NCBI GenBank assembly: GCA_963737545.1
Contig: CAVTTH010000004.1
Location: 1-64,000, forward strand
Direction: 5' to 3'
DNA length: 64,000 nt
Source of the DNA: CAVTTH01 sp963737545
GTDB lineage: Bacteria; Verrucomicrobiota; Verrucomicrobiia; Chthoniobacterales; UBA10450
The notes under the pieces were generated by a model. The model ran no database searches. It was given only the letters and a program-made list of their open reading frames with translations, and had not been told where the DNA came from. A program made the translations under genes and the position numbers. This document shows, piece after piece, positions 14,870 through 24,329 of this stretch (its first letter is position 1; every line of letters starts with the position of its first letter).

Positions 14870-15646
14870 CTACGCCAGTCCGGCTCGGACCCTTCTACGT
14901 CGCTCATTCCGATTCGCTCCGTTTCTGATTCGCTCGCGAGTTTGCTTGATGCTAATCGGGCCAGACTGTGGCCGGATATGGGCGAACGTTCCGGGCCGGA
15001 GCCAGGACGAGATTGTTCGGATCAAAATCGGATTTCCTTTTAATTCCAATCGGCCTGCATCCTTCGCCATGCGGAGATCCATGTCGCCCGTCCAAACATG
15101 ACTCATGGTTCGGAGATCGGTGATCAGTTCGATATCGACGGGCACCCGCGGATTATGCACGCATAACACGCGCGTCCCGTCCGGTTCGATCACGATCCAC
15201 CAATGCCCGAACTGCGGCAGGCTGCGGAAAAGGAATTTAATTACCGTGCGCCCGCCGGGCAGCTGGGTCGCGTCGATCCGCCGTTGCAAATCGTACATGA
15301 GCATTTCGACGTCGAGCTCGTCGTCGTTCATCTGACCGCGCGCCCATCTCATCCCCCACTCTCCCAGACCAAGGATGATTGGCTTAAGTTCTTTGCTGGC
15401 AGCGGTGGGATGATATTCGATTCGCCGTTGATCGGGCATCGTTTTGCGGACGACGAGGCCGGCCTCTTCAAGCTGGTTGAGGCGTTTGGTCAGCAAAGTT
15501 GGAGAGATCTGCGATAGCGCGCGCTGGAAATCGTTGAAGCGCGTCGTGCCGAGGACAAGCTCGCGAATAATGAGAAGGGTCCAGCGTTCGCCCAGCAGTT
15601 CGGCAGCCTTGGACACCGGACAGATTTGACCGTAGCGGAAGCTCAT
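14870..15646 (-). CDS. HxlR-family transcriptional regulator with extra C-terminal domain
   Basis: The ATG at 15646 is chosen because the product then starts MSFRYGQICPVSKAAELLG, the usual start of the HxlR winged-helix domain, continuing ERWTLLIIREL and LTKRLNQLEEAGLV (residues 1-105). The C-terminal half (about 130-230) resembles the SCP2-like lobe sometimes fused to HxlR regulators. It is divergent from a 4-oxalocrotonate-tautomerase-like gene with an inverted repeat just upstream of its start, so it probably regulates that gene and itself. HxlR regulators often sense electrophiles or thiol state; no conserved Cys pair is evident beyond CPV near the N-terminus. Confidence 0.85.
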   Translation of the reverse strand: MSFRYGQICPVSKAAELLGERWTLLIIRELVLGTTRFNDFQRALSQISPTLLTKRLNQLEEAGLVVRKTMPDQRRIEYHPTAASKELKPIILGLGEWGMRWARGQMNDDELDVEMLMYDLQRRIDATQLPGGRTVIKFLFRSLPQFGHWWIVIEPDGTRVLCVHNPRVPVDIELITDLRTMSHVWTGDMDLRMAKDAGRLELKGNPILIRTISSWLRPGTFAHIRPQSGPISIKQTRERIRNGANRNERRRRVRAGLA

Positions 15647-15662
15647 CAGTGCGAGGCAAAAC

Positions 15663-15679
15663 ACTACATACAAAGTAGT
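15663..15679. promoter_or_regulatory. Inverted repeat, candidate HxlR operator
   Basis: ACTAC and GTAGT are separated by seven bases, 17 bases upstream of the HxlR start and within the divergent intergenic region. HxlR-type dimers bind short dyads of this size. A related half-site (GCTACA) follows at 15685. Confidence 0.45.
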
Positions 15680-15795
15680 CAATTGCTACATTCTATGTCG
15701 TGGTCGGTTGCAGGCGGGCGCTCTTACACTTCGGCATTGAAACGGGAGAAAAACTCCCACCGAGAATTAACCCTTAACAATTAGAAGGAAACAAA

Positions 15796-16026
15796 ATGCC
15801 ACTCGTAAACATTCAAGTGATCGAAAACGTGTTCACCCCGGCGCAAAAAAAAGAAATGATCGAGAAAGTCAGCGAAACGATGATCTCGATCGAGGGCGAA
15901 GCGCTGCGTCCCTACACGCTCGTGAAAATCGACGAAGTGAAAGAAGGAAACTGGGCCTACGGTGGAAAGACCCTGAACGCCAGCGATGTTCATCGGGTGC
16001 AGCAGACGAAAGCCAAAGCGGCCTGA
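15796..16026 (+). CDS. 4-oxalocrotonate tautomerase-like protein
   Basis: This 76-residue protein starts MPLVNIQVIENVFTPAQKKE. Removal of Met exposes the Pro that acts as catalytic base in the tautomerase superfamily, and the length suits the small hexameric class. A clear AGAAGGAAAC ribosome-binding site precedes the ATG. The gene is divergent from the HxlR regulator, suggesting inducible expression in response to an aromatic or electrophilic compound. A good intrinsic terminator follows at 16051. Its exact substrate is unknown. Confidence 0.9.
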   Translation: MPLVNIQVIENVFTPAQKKEMIEKVSETMISIEGEALRPYTLVKIDEVKEGNWAYGGKTLNASDVHRVQQTKAKAA

Positions 16027-16050
16027 TCGCGTTCGCGCGAATTAACGAAG

Positions 16051-16082
16051 AGCCGGAGTCTGGAAGGGCTCCGGCTTTTTTG
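16051..16082 (+). terminator. Rho-independent terminator of the tautomerase gene
   Basis: The stem AGCCGGAG / CTCCGGCT with a 10-base loop is followed directly by a run of T, 25 bases after the tautomerase stop. Confidence 0.85.
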
Positions 16083-16120
16083 TGCGAGATTACAACCGAC
16101 GGTACACAAAAGAAACACGT

Positions 16121-16182
16121 TAGCGGGACGCGACGGAGCGCATCCCTCCATCGTTTACGGCGGTCATAGACTGCCGCTACAG
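16121..16182. repeat. ~61-bp palindromic element, degenerate copy
   Basis: The right half (GGCGGTCATAGACTGCCGCT) is close to the right arm of the elements at 17573, 18171 and 22260. The left arm is strongly diverged. It lies between the tautomerase terminator and the thiC stop codon. Confidence 0.6.
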
Positions 16183-16507
16183 CGATTATGTCTTCGCGTA
16201 GATCTCTGCGCCAGCTTCGTTGAACTCCGTTGCCTTCTGTTCCAGTCCTTTTTTGATCGCTGCCTCTTCTGCGATGCCTTGTTCGGCCGCGTATTTCCGG
16301 ACGTCTTCGGTGATCTTCATCGAGCAGAAGTGCGGGCCGCACATGGAGCAGAAGTGCGCGGTCTTCGCGCCTTCCTGCGGCAGGGTTTCGTCGTGGAACT
16401 CGCGCGCGGTCTCGGGGTCGAGCGCGAGATTGAATTGGTCTTCCCAGCGGAATTCGAAGCGCGCTTTGCTGATGGCGTTGTCGCGGTATTGCGCGCCGGG
16501 ATGGCCT

Positions 16508-16542
<35 letters not shown>

Positions 16543-17434
16543 GGCGATGACGCCGTCTTTCACGTCTTTCTTGTTCGGCAAACCGAGATGTTCTTTCGGC
16601 GTGACGTAGCAAAGCATGGCGCAGCCGTACCAGCCGATCATGGCCGCGCCGATGGCGCTGGTGATGTGATCGTAGCCGGGCGCGATGTCGGTGGTTAGCG
16701 GACCGAGCGTGTAGAACGGCGCTTCGTCGCACCATTCGAGTTGCTTCTCCATGTTCTCCTTGATCATGTGCATGGGGACGTGGCCCGGGCCTTCGTTCAT
16801 CACTTGCACGTGCTGTTCCCAGGCGCGCTGGGTCAGTTCGCCTTGCGTGTAAAGTTCGGCGAACTGCGCTTCGTCGTTCGCGTCGGCAATCGAGCCGGGC
16901 CGCAGACCGTCGCCGATGGAGAAGCTGACGTCGTAGGCGGCCATGATCTCGCAGATCTCGTCCCAGTGCGTGTAGAGAAAACTTTCCTGATGATGCGCGA
17001 GGCACCATTTGGCCATGATCGAGCCGCCGCGCGAGACGATGCCGGTCGTGCGGCGCGCCGTCATCGGGACGTATCTTAATAGTACCCCGGCGTGGACGGT
17101 GAAGTAATCGACCCCCTGCTCCGCCTGTTCGATGAGGGTGTCGCGATAAATTTCCCAGGTCAGTTCCTCGGCGCGGCCGCCGACTTTTTCCAGCGCCTGA
17201 TAAATCGGCACGGTGCCGATCGGCACGGGCGAATTGCGGATGATCCATTCGCGCGTGGCGTGAATGTTTTTGCCGGTGGAAAGATCCATCACGGTGTCGG
17301 CGCCCCATTTGGTGGCCCAACGCATCTTTTCGACTTCTTCCTCGATCGACGACGCGACGGCGCTGTTGCCGATGTTGGCGTTGATCTTCACCAGAAAATT
17401 GCGGCCGATGATCATCGGCTCGGATTCCGGATGA

Positions 17435-17465
<31 letters not shown>

Positions 17466-17572
17466 GCGCGACTTCGTCGCGGACGAATTCGGGCGTGATT
17501 TCGCGCGGGATCGCGGCGCCGAAACTTTCGCCGGGGTGCTGGTGGCGAAGATCGTTACGGGCGAAATCTTCG

Positions 17573-17633
17573 TGTAGCGGCGCTCTGCGAACGCCGATTG
17601 TTCTGGTTCCGACGGTCAGAGACCGCCGCTACA
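17573..17633. repeat. 61-bp palindromic element inside thiC
   Basis: It begins TGTAGCGGCG and ends CGCCGCTACA, with an internal GGTCAGAGACC. The same element is at 18171-18231 and 22260-22318. It lies between the thiC segments encoding MEFIAIREN and FARNDLRHQHPG, and the flanking frames do not match. Confidence 0.9.
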
Positions 17634-17756
17634 GCGCGGTCCGTTTTCTCGGATCGCGATGAATTCCATCTCCGGCGTGATGATGCCCTGGCGCGCGTAC
17701 CAGAGCTGCGTGACGGGATGACCAGCCGAAGCGCGGAGCGGGCGGCGCGACGCCGC

Positions 17757-17845
17757 AGTTGATAGTTGAGAGATGATAGTTGATAGACGCTCTCCGTTGC
17801 TCTGCCATTGAACGTTGGATGTTGAACGTTGGACGTTGAACGTTT
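17757..17845. repeat. 14-bp tandem repeat tract inside thiC
   Basis: Three successive units of the type TTGAACGTTGGATG (period 14) follow an A/T-rich stretch with repeated GATAGTTGA. The tract separates the thiC segments DKHAAIAEQ and RPLRASAGHPV and accompanies a frame change. Read through, it gives the STSNVQHPTFN type of peptide. Confidence 0.75.
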
Positions 17846-18170
17846 CTGCTCGGCGATAGCGGCGTGTTTGTCGGAAAGGTATCCATCATCGATTGGCTGA
17901 ACCTTTCGTCCTTCGATCTCTTCGACATCGCCGCGGTCGCGAATCCATTTGTCGCGCAGCTGCGGCAGGCCTTGCTCGACATTTCCATCGAAATCAGGGT
18001 CGCCCCACGGTCCGCTCGTGTCGTAGACGCGCACGGGTTCGTTAGGCTTCAAGCTCGCCGCTCAATGATTTCGTCGGCGCGAGCGAAATTTCACGGAACG
18101 GAACGCGCACATCCGGATGCAGTTCACCGTTCACGTAAACCCTGCGGGAGTTTGGAAGCGGCGCACCTGT

Positions 18171-18231
18171 TGTAGCGGCGCTCTCCGAGCGTCGTTCCTT
18201 TTGATCCCGGCGGTCAGAGACCGCCGCTACA
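18171..18231. repeat. 61-bp palindromic element read in frame in thiC
   Basis: The ends TGTAGCGGCG and CGCCGCTACA are identical to those at 17573-17633. On the coding strand it is translated in frame as VAAVSDRRDQKERRSESAAT between MISPQHP...HSVAAD and PLPNSRRVYVNGE. At that place typical ThiC proteins need no such segment. Confidence 0.85.
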
Positions 18232-18419
18232 GAATCTGCCGCGACAGAATGCGTGGTCCAATCTTGGAGCGGATGCTGTGGGGAAATCATGGGAGTCGAG
18301 AGTTGATTGTGACGTTCCTTCAAAATCTCAGGACAAGCTCTTCACTTCGGGCAGGATGACAGCATAAAAACCATTCGCGGAAAAACGCATGGCTGACCTG
18401 CCTTTCCGGCACCGGACCC

Positions 18420-18508
18420 TCGCTCCCTGCGGCGGCATTACCCGCATCAGGTTCAAGGGGTCGTCCGAAATTTGTTCGGACCTCTCAGCCATCGGCTCCC
18501 CCGCTGTG
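18420..18508 (-). promoter_or_regulatory. TPP (thi-box) riboswitch
   Basis: On the minus strand the conserved parts are in order: GGGGAGCC, GGCTGAGAGG, a variable hairpin, CCCTTGAACCTGATGCGGGT, then AATGCCGCCGCAGGGAG. These are the P2, P4/P5 and thi-box core of the TPP aptamer. It precedes thiC by about 130 bases on the same strand. When bound to thiamin pyrophosphate it should shut off thiC by termination or by hiding the start; the expression platform is not obvious. Confidence 0.93.
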
Positions 18509-18559
18509 TGAGCTCAGAATAGAGCCGTGCGTCGCGAAGTCAACGCAACCGTGAGAAGT

Positions 18560-20057
18560 TTACGGCAGGAATTTTGGGAAAGGATCGGGAAACCAGGAAA
18601 CTTTTGCCGACGCCGGCCTAACGGATGCCGCGACTTGATCTGCCGAGAACAGAACCGCCTGAGGCGCGACCAGCGGAGTTGCGACGGCGGCAGGCGCAAC
18701 GGGCGGTGGGTTCGACGCGAGATTTTCCGTGGCTGGTTCGGGCGTCGCCGGAGTCTCATCCGGTTTCGATTGCTCGGCAGTGGCCGCGAACTCGTTACTC
18801 AGCTCGATCGGCGGTCCAATCAGTTCAGGTGTGCCGTTCCCGTTCTCCTGCGCTTCGGTTTCGCCTCCCTCGGTCGCAAGCTGGCGCGACACGGCCTCGT
18901 CGTGGTTAGGCGCGGCGGCGATGGTAAATTGGGCATTGCTCGCAGGGATAATGTTTGACGGATCCGCCGCCAGGTCCGGCGACGGCGCGGTCGCGTCGCG
19001 CGCGATCAATTGATCACCCAGTTGCTGGAGCCGGTAATCGGCGACCAACATTGGACGCCGCCTCTTTTCCACGAGTTCCTTGTAGTTTTCGATTCCGGTG
19101 CTGATCGATTGGGCAAGTTTCGAGCGCCATTCGCTGTTCGCGATGAGGCGGCTCTCGCCCCGCTGAGTGAGGAAGCCACCCTCGACCAGGACGGCCGGGA
19201 CTTTGGTCAGGCGCAGCACGGCGAAGCGCGCGCGCTTAATCCCGCGATCGAACTCCGGGATGTGACCGAGAACGGAGTGATAAATCGCGGCGGAGAGGGC
19301 GAGACTCGGTGCATCCACCGGACTACCCGCCTGCATGTTAAGAAAATGGAGTGCGAGCGCATCGTCCTGCGTGGAAGGTGAACCGCGCGGCGTAAGCGAG
19401 TAAATCTCGAAGCCGGTCGCGGCCGGATTCATATCGGTCGCGTTAAAATGAATGCTGACGAAAATGCTGTCGCGTATTGAATTGGCAATCCGCGCCCGTT
19501 GCTCCAACGGGATGAAGACGTCGCTGTTGCGGGTCATGACGACCCTGAGACCTTTTGCTTCCAGCAAAGGCTTGATCTGCCGTGCGACATCCAGTGCGTA
19601 ATCCTTTTCGCAGCCATATCCACTGGTGGCGCCCTTATCAAATCCGCCGTGACCGGGATCGAGCACGACGGTTTGAATCTTCCCGAGGTTCCGGATCATC
19701 TGCGGCCGAAGCTCCGGCTCGAGAGTCTTTGAAAGGTCGACGCGAGAAACGAGAAACTTGCCCTCGTGCTCCACCACCGGAAACGAGAGCCAGTTGCGGA
19801 CGCCATTGATGAAGGCCTCGCGGCTTTCGAGGGTGAACACGATCGAATTTCTGCCGTTGTCGAGACGAATGGTTTTCCCGGTTGGCGTGGCATCGGGGAA
19901 CCCATAGAACTTCGCGATATTTTCGACGCTCAAATACTCGCGGTTGCCAACCTTGATGATCTTCCAATCCACGGCCGCTCAGAAGAGGCGTCGCGTTCAG
20001 GAAAAACAGGGCGAGCGCGCTGCAAAATAACAGGGCGATCTTGTTCGATCGGGTCAT
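18560..20057 (-). CDS. N-acetylmuramoyl-L-alanine amidase (Amidase_3), one frameshift
   Basis: Zn-dependent amidase that cleaves the peptide from MurNAc in peptidoglycan. The main frame (18560-19972) has residues 1-90 as a small N-terminal domain, then VVLDPGHGGFDKGA, CEKDYALDVARQ, VSIHFNAT and VLVEGGFLT, the four zinc-site motifs of Amidase_3. A Pro/Ala-rich C-terminal tail of about 150 residues follows, probably spanning the envelope. The signal peptide (MTRSNKIALLFCSALALFFL) starts at 20057 in another frame and joins after a single-base change near 19,978, so the real gene is 18560-20057. It is divergent from the M13 peptidase gene. Confidence 0.85.
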
Positions 20058-20163
20058 TGGGTCGGAATTATGGTACAAATAGTCAGGGTAAGCAAGAGGT
20101 ACTCCACGCGATGCCGGTCTCATCGCCGTTGGACAAGCGCGGCTTTCGACGTTTTCTTCTGCC

Positions 20164-22206
20164 ATGCTTAAACCCATTTCGCTCGCGATCGCGGGCCTAC
20201 TTTGCGCGTTCCCCTTGCATGCCGCACCGGAAGCAGCCGGAAGCAAAAACCCGCCACCGCTTGACCCCAAAGACATGGACACCTCGGTGAAACCGCAGGA
20301 CGATTTTTACACCTACGCCAATGGCGGCTGGCTGAAACGGAATCCCATTCCGCCGGAGGAATCGCGCTGGGGCAGTTTCAATGCGTTGATCGAGAAGAAC
20401 AATGACGCTCTCCGCGAGGTCGCCGAGAAAGCAGCCAAGACGCCTGCGAACCCTTCGGCACCGGAAGTGCAAAAGGTCGGGGATTATTATGCGAGCGGGA
20501 TGAACGAAAAGGAAATCAATGCAGCCAAGGCCAAGCCGCTCGAGGAAGAATTGAAGAACATCGACGCGATCAAGGATCGCAACGATCTGCTGAAGGAGAT
20601 TGCCCGTCTGCATAACATGGGTATCGGTGCATTCTTCGTTTTCACCTCCGGGCAGGATGCCAAGAACAGTGCCATGGTCATCGGCCAGGCCATCCAGGGC
20701 GGACTGGGAATGCCGGACCGCGATTATTATACGAAGGACGACGACGCCTCGAAAAAACTTCGCGAACAATACGTCGCGCACGTGACCAAGATGCTGACTC
20801 TGCTCGGCCAGCCGGCGAAGACGGCGGCGGAAAACGCGCAAAAGATTATGGCGCTGGAAACTTCGCTGGCCAAACCGGCGCGGACCCGGGTTGAGCGCCG
20901 CGACCCGCAAAAGAATTACAACAAGATGAGCCAGGCGGAACTGCAGCAGCTCATGCCCGATTGGCATTGGGCGGATTACTTCAAAGAGATCAACGTGACC
21001 AATCCGGGAGATGTCAATGTCGGCCAGCCCGAATTCTTCAAGGCGGCCAACAAGGTGTTTGCCGACACACCGCTGGACGATTGGAAAACCTATTTACGCT
21101 GGCATCTGATTAACGCGACCGCACCGCAGCTCTCGAGCGAGTTCGTAAACGAAAACTTCAAGTTTTTCGGGAGCACCTTGACCGGAGCCAAGCAGATCAA
21201 GCCGCGTTGGAAACGAGTCGTGACATCTACGGATGGCGAGCTCGGCGAAGCGCTCGGCAAACTTTATGTCGCCGATTACTTCCCGCCAGAATCGAAAGCC
21301 CGGATGATCGAGCTGGTAAGAAATATTCAGGAAGCGATGGCGGACAGCATCAAGTCGCGTGACTGGATGGATGACGCGACCAAACAGGAAGCGCTCAAGA
21401 AGCTGGCCGCGTTTACGATCAAGATCGGCTACCCGGACAAGTGGCGCGATTATTCCGCTCTCAAGATCGACAAGGGACCGTACGTCATGAATACCTTGCG
21501 CGCGGAAAAGTTCGAGGCCGATCGAGATTTAAAGAAAATTGGCAAACCGGTCGATCGCTCGGAATGGGGCATGACTCCGCCGACGGTGAACGCCTATTAC
21601 AACCCGAACCTGAACGAAATCGTTTTTCCGGCGGGAATTTTGCAGCCGCCGTTCTTTAACGCCAATGCCGACGACGCGGTCAACTACGGCGGCATCGGCG
21701 CGGTCATCGCGCACGAAGTCACTCATGGTTTCGACGATCGGGGCCGGCAATACGATTCGGAAGGAAATCTGCGCGATTGGTGGACGCCCGAGTCCGCTGC
21801 CAAATACAAAGAACGTGCGGACAAGATCGTGAAGCAATATTCGTCCTACGAGCCGCTGCCTGGCCTCCATATCAATGGTGAACTGACCGAGGGTGAAAAC
21901 ATTGCCGATGATGGCGGTGTGAAAATCGCCTACGCCGCATTGCAAAAAGCTCTGGCGAAGAAGCCGCAGGGAAAGATCGACGGCCTGACACCGGAACAGC
22001 GTTTCTTCTTCGGCTGGGCACAGGTCTGGCGGGCGAATATCCGCGACGAGGCGCTAAAATTGCGGCTCAACACCGATCCGCATTCGCCAACGAAATATCG
22101 CTGCAATGGTCCGCTCTCGAATACGCCCGAATTTCAAAAGGCGTTCAATCTGCCGGACGATTGCGCGATGGTTCGCCCGCCCGATCAGCGAGTCAGCATC
22201 TGGTAA
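20164..22206 (+). CDS. M13-family (neprilysin/PepO-like) zinc metallopeptidase
   Basis: This is a 680-residue exported peptidase with a signal peptide at 1-20 (ending LHAAP). H517-E-V-T-H521 is the zinc-binding HExxH and E578 in GENIADDGG is the third ligand with its following Asp. NAYYNPNLNEIVFPAGILQP matches the NAYYxPxxNxIxxPAxxLQP signature of the family. The C-terminus keeps HSPTKYRCNGPLSN and ends in W, as usual for M13. It cleaves oligopeptides in the periplasm. A 61-bp palindrome follows 54 bases after the stop. Confidence 0.95.
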   Translation: MLKPISLAIAGLLCAFPLHAAPEAAGSKNPPPLDPKDMDTSVKPQDDFYTYANGGWLKRNPIPPEESRWGSFNALIEKNNDALREVAEKAAKTPANPSAPEVQKVGDYYASGMNEKEINAAKAKPLEEELKNIDAIKDRNDLLKEIARLHNMGIGAFFVFTSGQDAKNSAMVIGQAIQGGLGMPDRDYYTKDDDASKKLREQYVAHVTKMLTLLGQPAKTAAENAQKIMALETSLAKPARTRVERRDPQKNYNKMSQAELQQLMPDWHWADYFKEINVTNPGDVNVGQPEFFKAANKVFADTPLDDWKTYLRWHLINATAPQLSSEFVNENFKFFGSTLTGAKQIKPRWKRVVTSTDGELGEALGKLYVADYFPPESKARMIELVRNIQEAMADSIKSRDWMDDATKQEALKKLAAFTIKIGYPDKWRDYSALKIDKGPYVMNTLRAEKFEADRDLKKIGKPVDRSEWGMTPPTVNAYYNPNLNEIVFPAGILQPPFFNANADDAVNYGGIGAVIAHEVTHGFDDRGRQYDSEGNLRDWWTPESAAKYKERADKIVKQYSSYEPLPGLHINGELTEGENIADDGGVKIAYAALQKALAKKPQGKIDGLTPEQRFFFGWAQVWRANIRDEALKLRLNTDPHSPTKYRCNGPLSNTPEFQKAFNLPDDCAMVRPPDQRVSIW

Positions 22207-22259
22207 GGCGTCTCACAACGGGCACCGCGGCTCGCAAAGGTCGGGGAAATCCAGATTAC

Positions 22260-22318
22260 TGTAGCGGCGCCTGTGATCGCCTGTGGATTGGCTTGACGGT
22301 CAGCAGACCGCCGCTACA
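22260..22318. repeat. 59-bp palindromic element between convergent genes
   Basis: The ends TGTAGCGGCG and CGCCGCTACA are the same as in the two thiC copies, with a slightly shorter middle. Its right end supplies the TAG stop codon of the minus-strand TPR gene (CTG TAG CGG), so the element overlaps that gene by five bases. It may also serve as a bidirectional hairpin terminator. Confidence 0.9.
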
Positions 22319-22643
22319 GAGCAATCTTACCACCCCAGGAGAGGATTTTCGCTTTCGTGCCGGCGGCTTCGGCTTCCTTGATGTTGCCGTTGCGATTGTA
22401 GAAGAGCGACAAGCTCGTCCAGGCGATTTGGTCGTTAGGCCGAAGCTCGGTCGCCTTTTTCCCAGCCTCGATCGCTTCGGGGAACCGGCCCAATTTCATC
22501 AAGGCCATGCCGAGTGCATGCCAACCATCAAAGAAGGAAGGATCAAGTTCGACGCACTGACGATACTTTTCTACGGCGCTCTCGAGCTCACCGATCGCAA
22601 GATCTCCATTCGCGTCATCGAAAAATTCTTCAAGCGTCGGCAT
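22314..22643 (-). CDS. Small TPR-repeat protein
   Basis: This is a 109-residue protein from the ATG at 22643; an upstream TTG would add eight residues. It is almost wholly tetratricopeptide repeats: ELESAVEKYRQCVELDPSFF, DGWHALGMALMKLGRFPEAI, then EAGKKATELRPNDQIAW and a partial third repeat. It is probably a soluble scaffold. The stop codon is contributed by the palindromic element at 22260-22318, so the C-terminus may have been trimmed or extended by that insertion. It follows the foldase gene on the same strand with a 29-base gap. Confidence 0.8.
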   Translation of the reverse strand: MPTLEEFFDDANGDLAIGELESAVEKYRQCVELDPSFFDGWHALGMALMKLGRFPEAIEAGKKATELRPNDQIAWTSLSLFYNRNGNIKEAEAAGTKAKILSWGGKIAL

Positions 22644-22672
22644 CGAGTCGGTCCCGCACCGCAGCAATAGAT

Positions 22673-24199
22673 TTACGCCTTCTCCTGGATCAGGCCGGCG
22701 TCGCGTCTACGCTCGGTCAACCATTCAAAAAATACGATCATGCCCTTGTTCTGGAGCAATCTTCCCTCCACAAGAGGACGGGTCTGTTCGAACTTCGCCA
22801 CATCCAACGGCTCCCGTTTTTCCAGCACAGCGATCAATCCGCCATCTGCGCTCGGGATAAAGGGGCTCACATCACCGGGATGCAGTTGCGCGACGCTTTG
22901 TTTGATCATCGGCAAATCGGGTGGAGGTTTCGGCTCCACGCTCGGTTGCGCCTTTGGCTGTGGAAGCGGATCCTCAGCAAGCGAAAACGGGGCGAGCTTT
23001 TCGGCCGCCAATCCCGCTTGTTGAATCGCCGCTTCCGGTGTCGCGCCCGCCTTCATTTTCTCCTGAATCTGCTGCGCCGCCTCCATCGCTTTTGCCGAAA
23101 CCAACTCGTGTAAACGCTCTTTCCGAAGCGTTTCAACGATCTTCGGTTTCGCTTCTTCGAGACTCAACGGACGCGCTTCATCAATCGCCGCCAGGTGCAG
23201 AATGTAGAAACCGTCCGCCGCCTGGATCGCATCACCGTTCGGCTCCTGCCTGGTCAACTGAAACGCGGACTGGGCTAATTGCGGGTTTGCCGCCAACTGC
23301 GGATCGGGGGCGGCAATGGTAAACTCTCCGGTCGTTTGCACCGGCACCTGAAACTTCGCCGCAGCTTTCTGGAAATCCGCACCCTTTTCGAGCAAAGCCT
23401 GCGTGAAGTCGTTTGCCCGGTCCGCCAGCTTTTGCAGCGAATCAATTCGCTCTTTACCCTTCAATTTTTTCTGCTCGTCGGTAAACGCGAAGCTGACAAA
23501 ATCTACTTTCCGCTTTTCTTCGCTTTTCAACTCGGCTTTGTGCGCTTCGTAATATTTTGCCACATCGGGATCATTGATTTGAATGTTCTTTGCAAAATCC
23601 TCGTTTCGAAAACGGACAACGGTCACATCCATTTTCCCATAGGCTGCTTGAAAATTCTCTTTGCTTTCCGATTCCGGGATCTGCACCGCGACCGCCAGAA
23701 GGGACTTGATCCGATCGAGGCGCAACTGATCACCGGCCAGCTCTTCGATCTGCGCTTCATTGAAACCCATCGCGGGTAGCGAATTTTGCACGAAATCGCT
23801 GTACTTGTTCGCGTCGAACTGGCCGTTCGTTTGGAACAAACGAATTCCCTTTACCACGCCGAGAATTTCCGCGGTCGTTGGTTGAATGCCGAGGCGATCG
23901 GCTTCGTGTGAGAGGACCAGACGGTTGATCGTGAACTGAAGATATGCCTCGTCCTCGCTATTCGCCGGAAAGGCAAGTTGGCGCCAGAATTCGTCCATTC
24001 CCAGACGCTGTGCCAGTTCAAAGAGACGCACATTTCGCTGCACTTCCACGCGCGAGATCTTTCGATCGTAAATCCGCCCGAAATGATCAAGGCTTTGCGC
24101 GCTGAAATCTGTCTTGCTGAAATAGAAAATGAAGGGAATGCAAAGGATCGCAATAACGATCATGAGCCAGTGGCGATGCTTGCGGAGAATGGTGATCAT
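22673..24199 (-). CDS. PpiD/SurA-like periplasmic peptidyl-prolyl isomerase
   Basis: This 508-residue protein has one N-terminal membrane anchor (about 11-28), then a SurA-type chaperone domain (RVEVQRNVRLFELAQRLGMD) and a parvulin-like region around 270-345 (GDAIQAADGFYILHLAAIDE, SLEEAKPKIVETL). A Pro-rich segment lies near 400-420. It is built like PpiD: anchored in the inner membrane with the folding domains in the periplasm, assisting outer-membrane and secreted proteins. The parvulin domain is diverged, so isomerase activity is uncertain. It is probably co-transcribed with the TPR gene. Confidence 0.8.
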   Translation of the reverse strand: MITILRKHRHWLMIVIAILCIPFIFYFSKTDFSAQSLDHFGRIYDRKISRVEVQRNVRLFELAQRLGMDEFWRQLAFPANSEDEAYLQFTINRLVLSHEADRLGIQPTTAEILGVVKGIRLFQTNGQFDANKYSDFVQNSLPAMGFNEAQIEELAGDQLRLDRIKSLLAVAVQIPESESKENFQAAYGKMDVTVVRFRNEDFAKNIQINDPDVAKYYEAHKAELKSEEKRKVDFVSFAFTDEQKKLKGKERIDSLQKLADRANDFTQALLEKGADFQKAAAKFQVPVQTTGEFTIAAPDPQLAANPQLAQSAFQLTRQEPNGDAIQAADGFYILHLAAIDEARPLSLEEAKPKIVETLRKERLHELVSAKAMEAAQQIQEKMKAGATPEAAIQQAGLAAEKLAPFSLAEDPLPQPKAQPSVEPKPPPDLPMIKQSVAQLHPGDVSPFIPSADGGLIAVLEKREPLDVAKFEQTRPLVEGRLLQNKGMIVFFEWLTERRRDAGLIQEKA

Positions 24200-24329
24200 G
24201 AGCGGGGAATAATTGTCGCTTCGGAGTGCGCGAACTTACGGAGACTTTCTCTCGCGCCAACTGGTTTTTGATCGGCAACGCAGCCGGTTGGAACGCCGAT
24301 TCGCCGCTTCATCACGCGGGGCCGCACCA

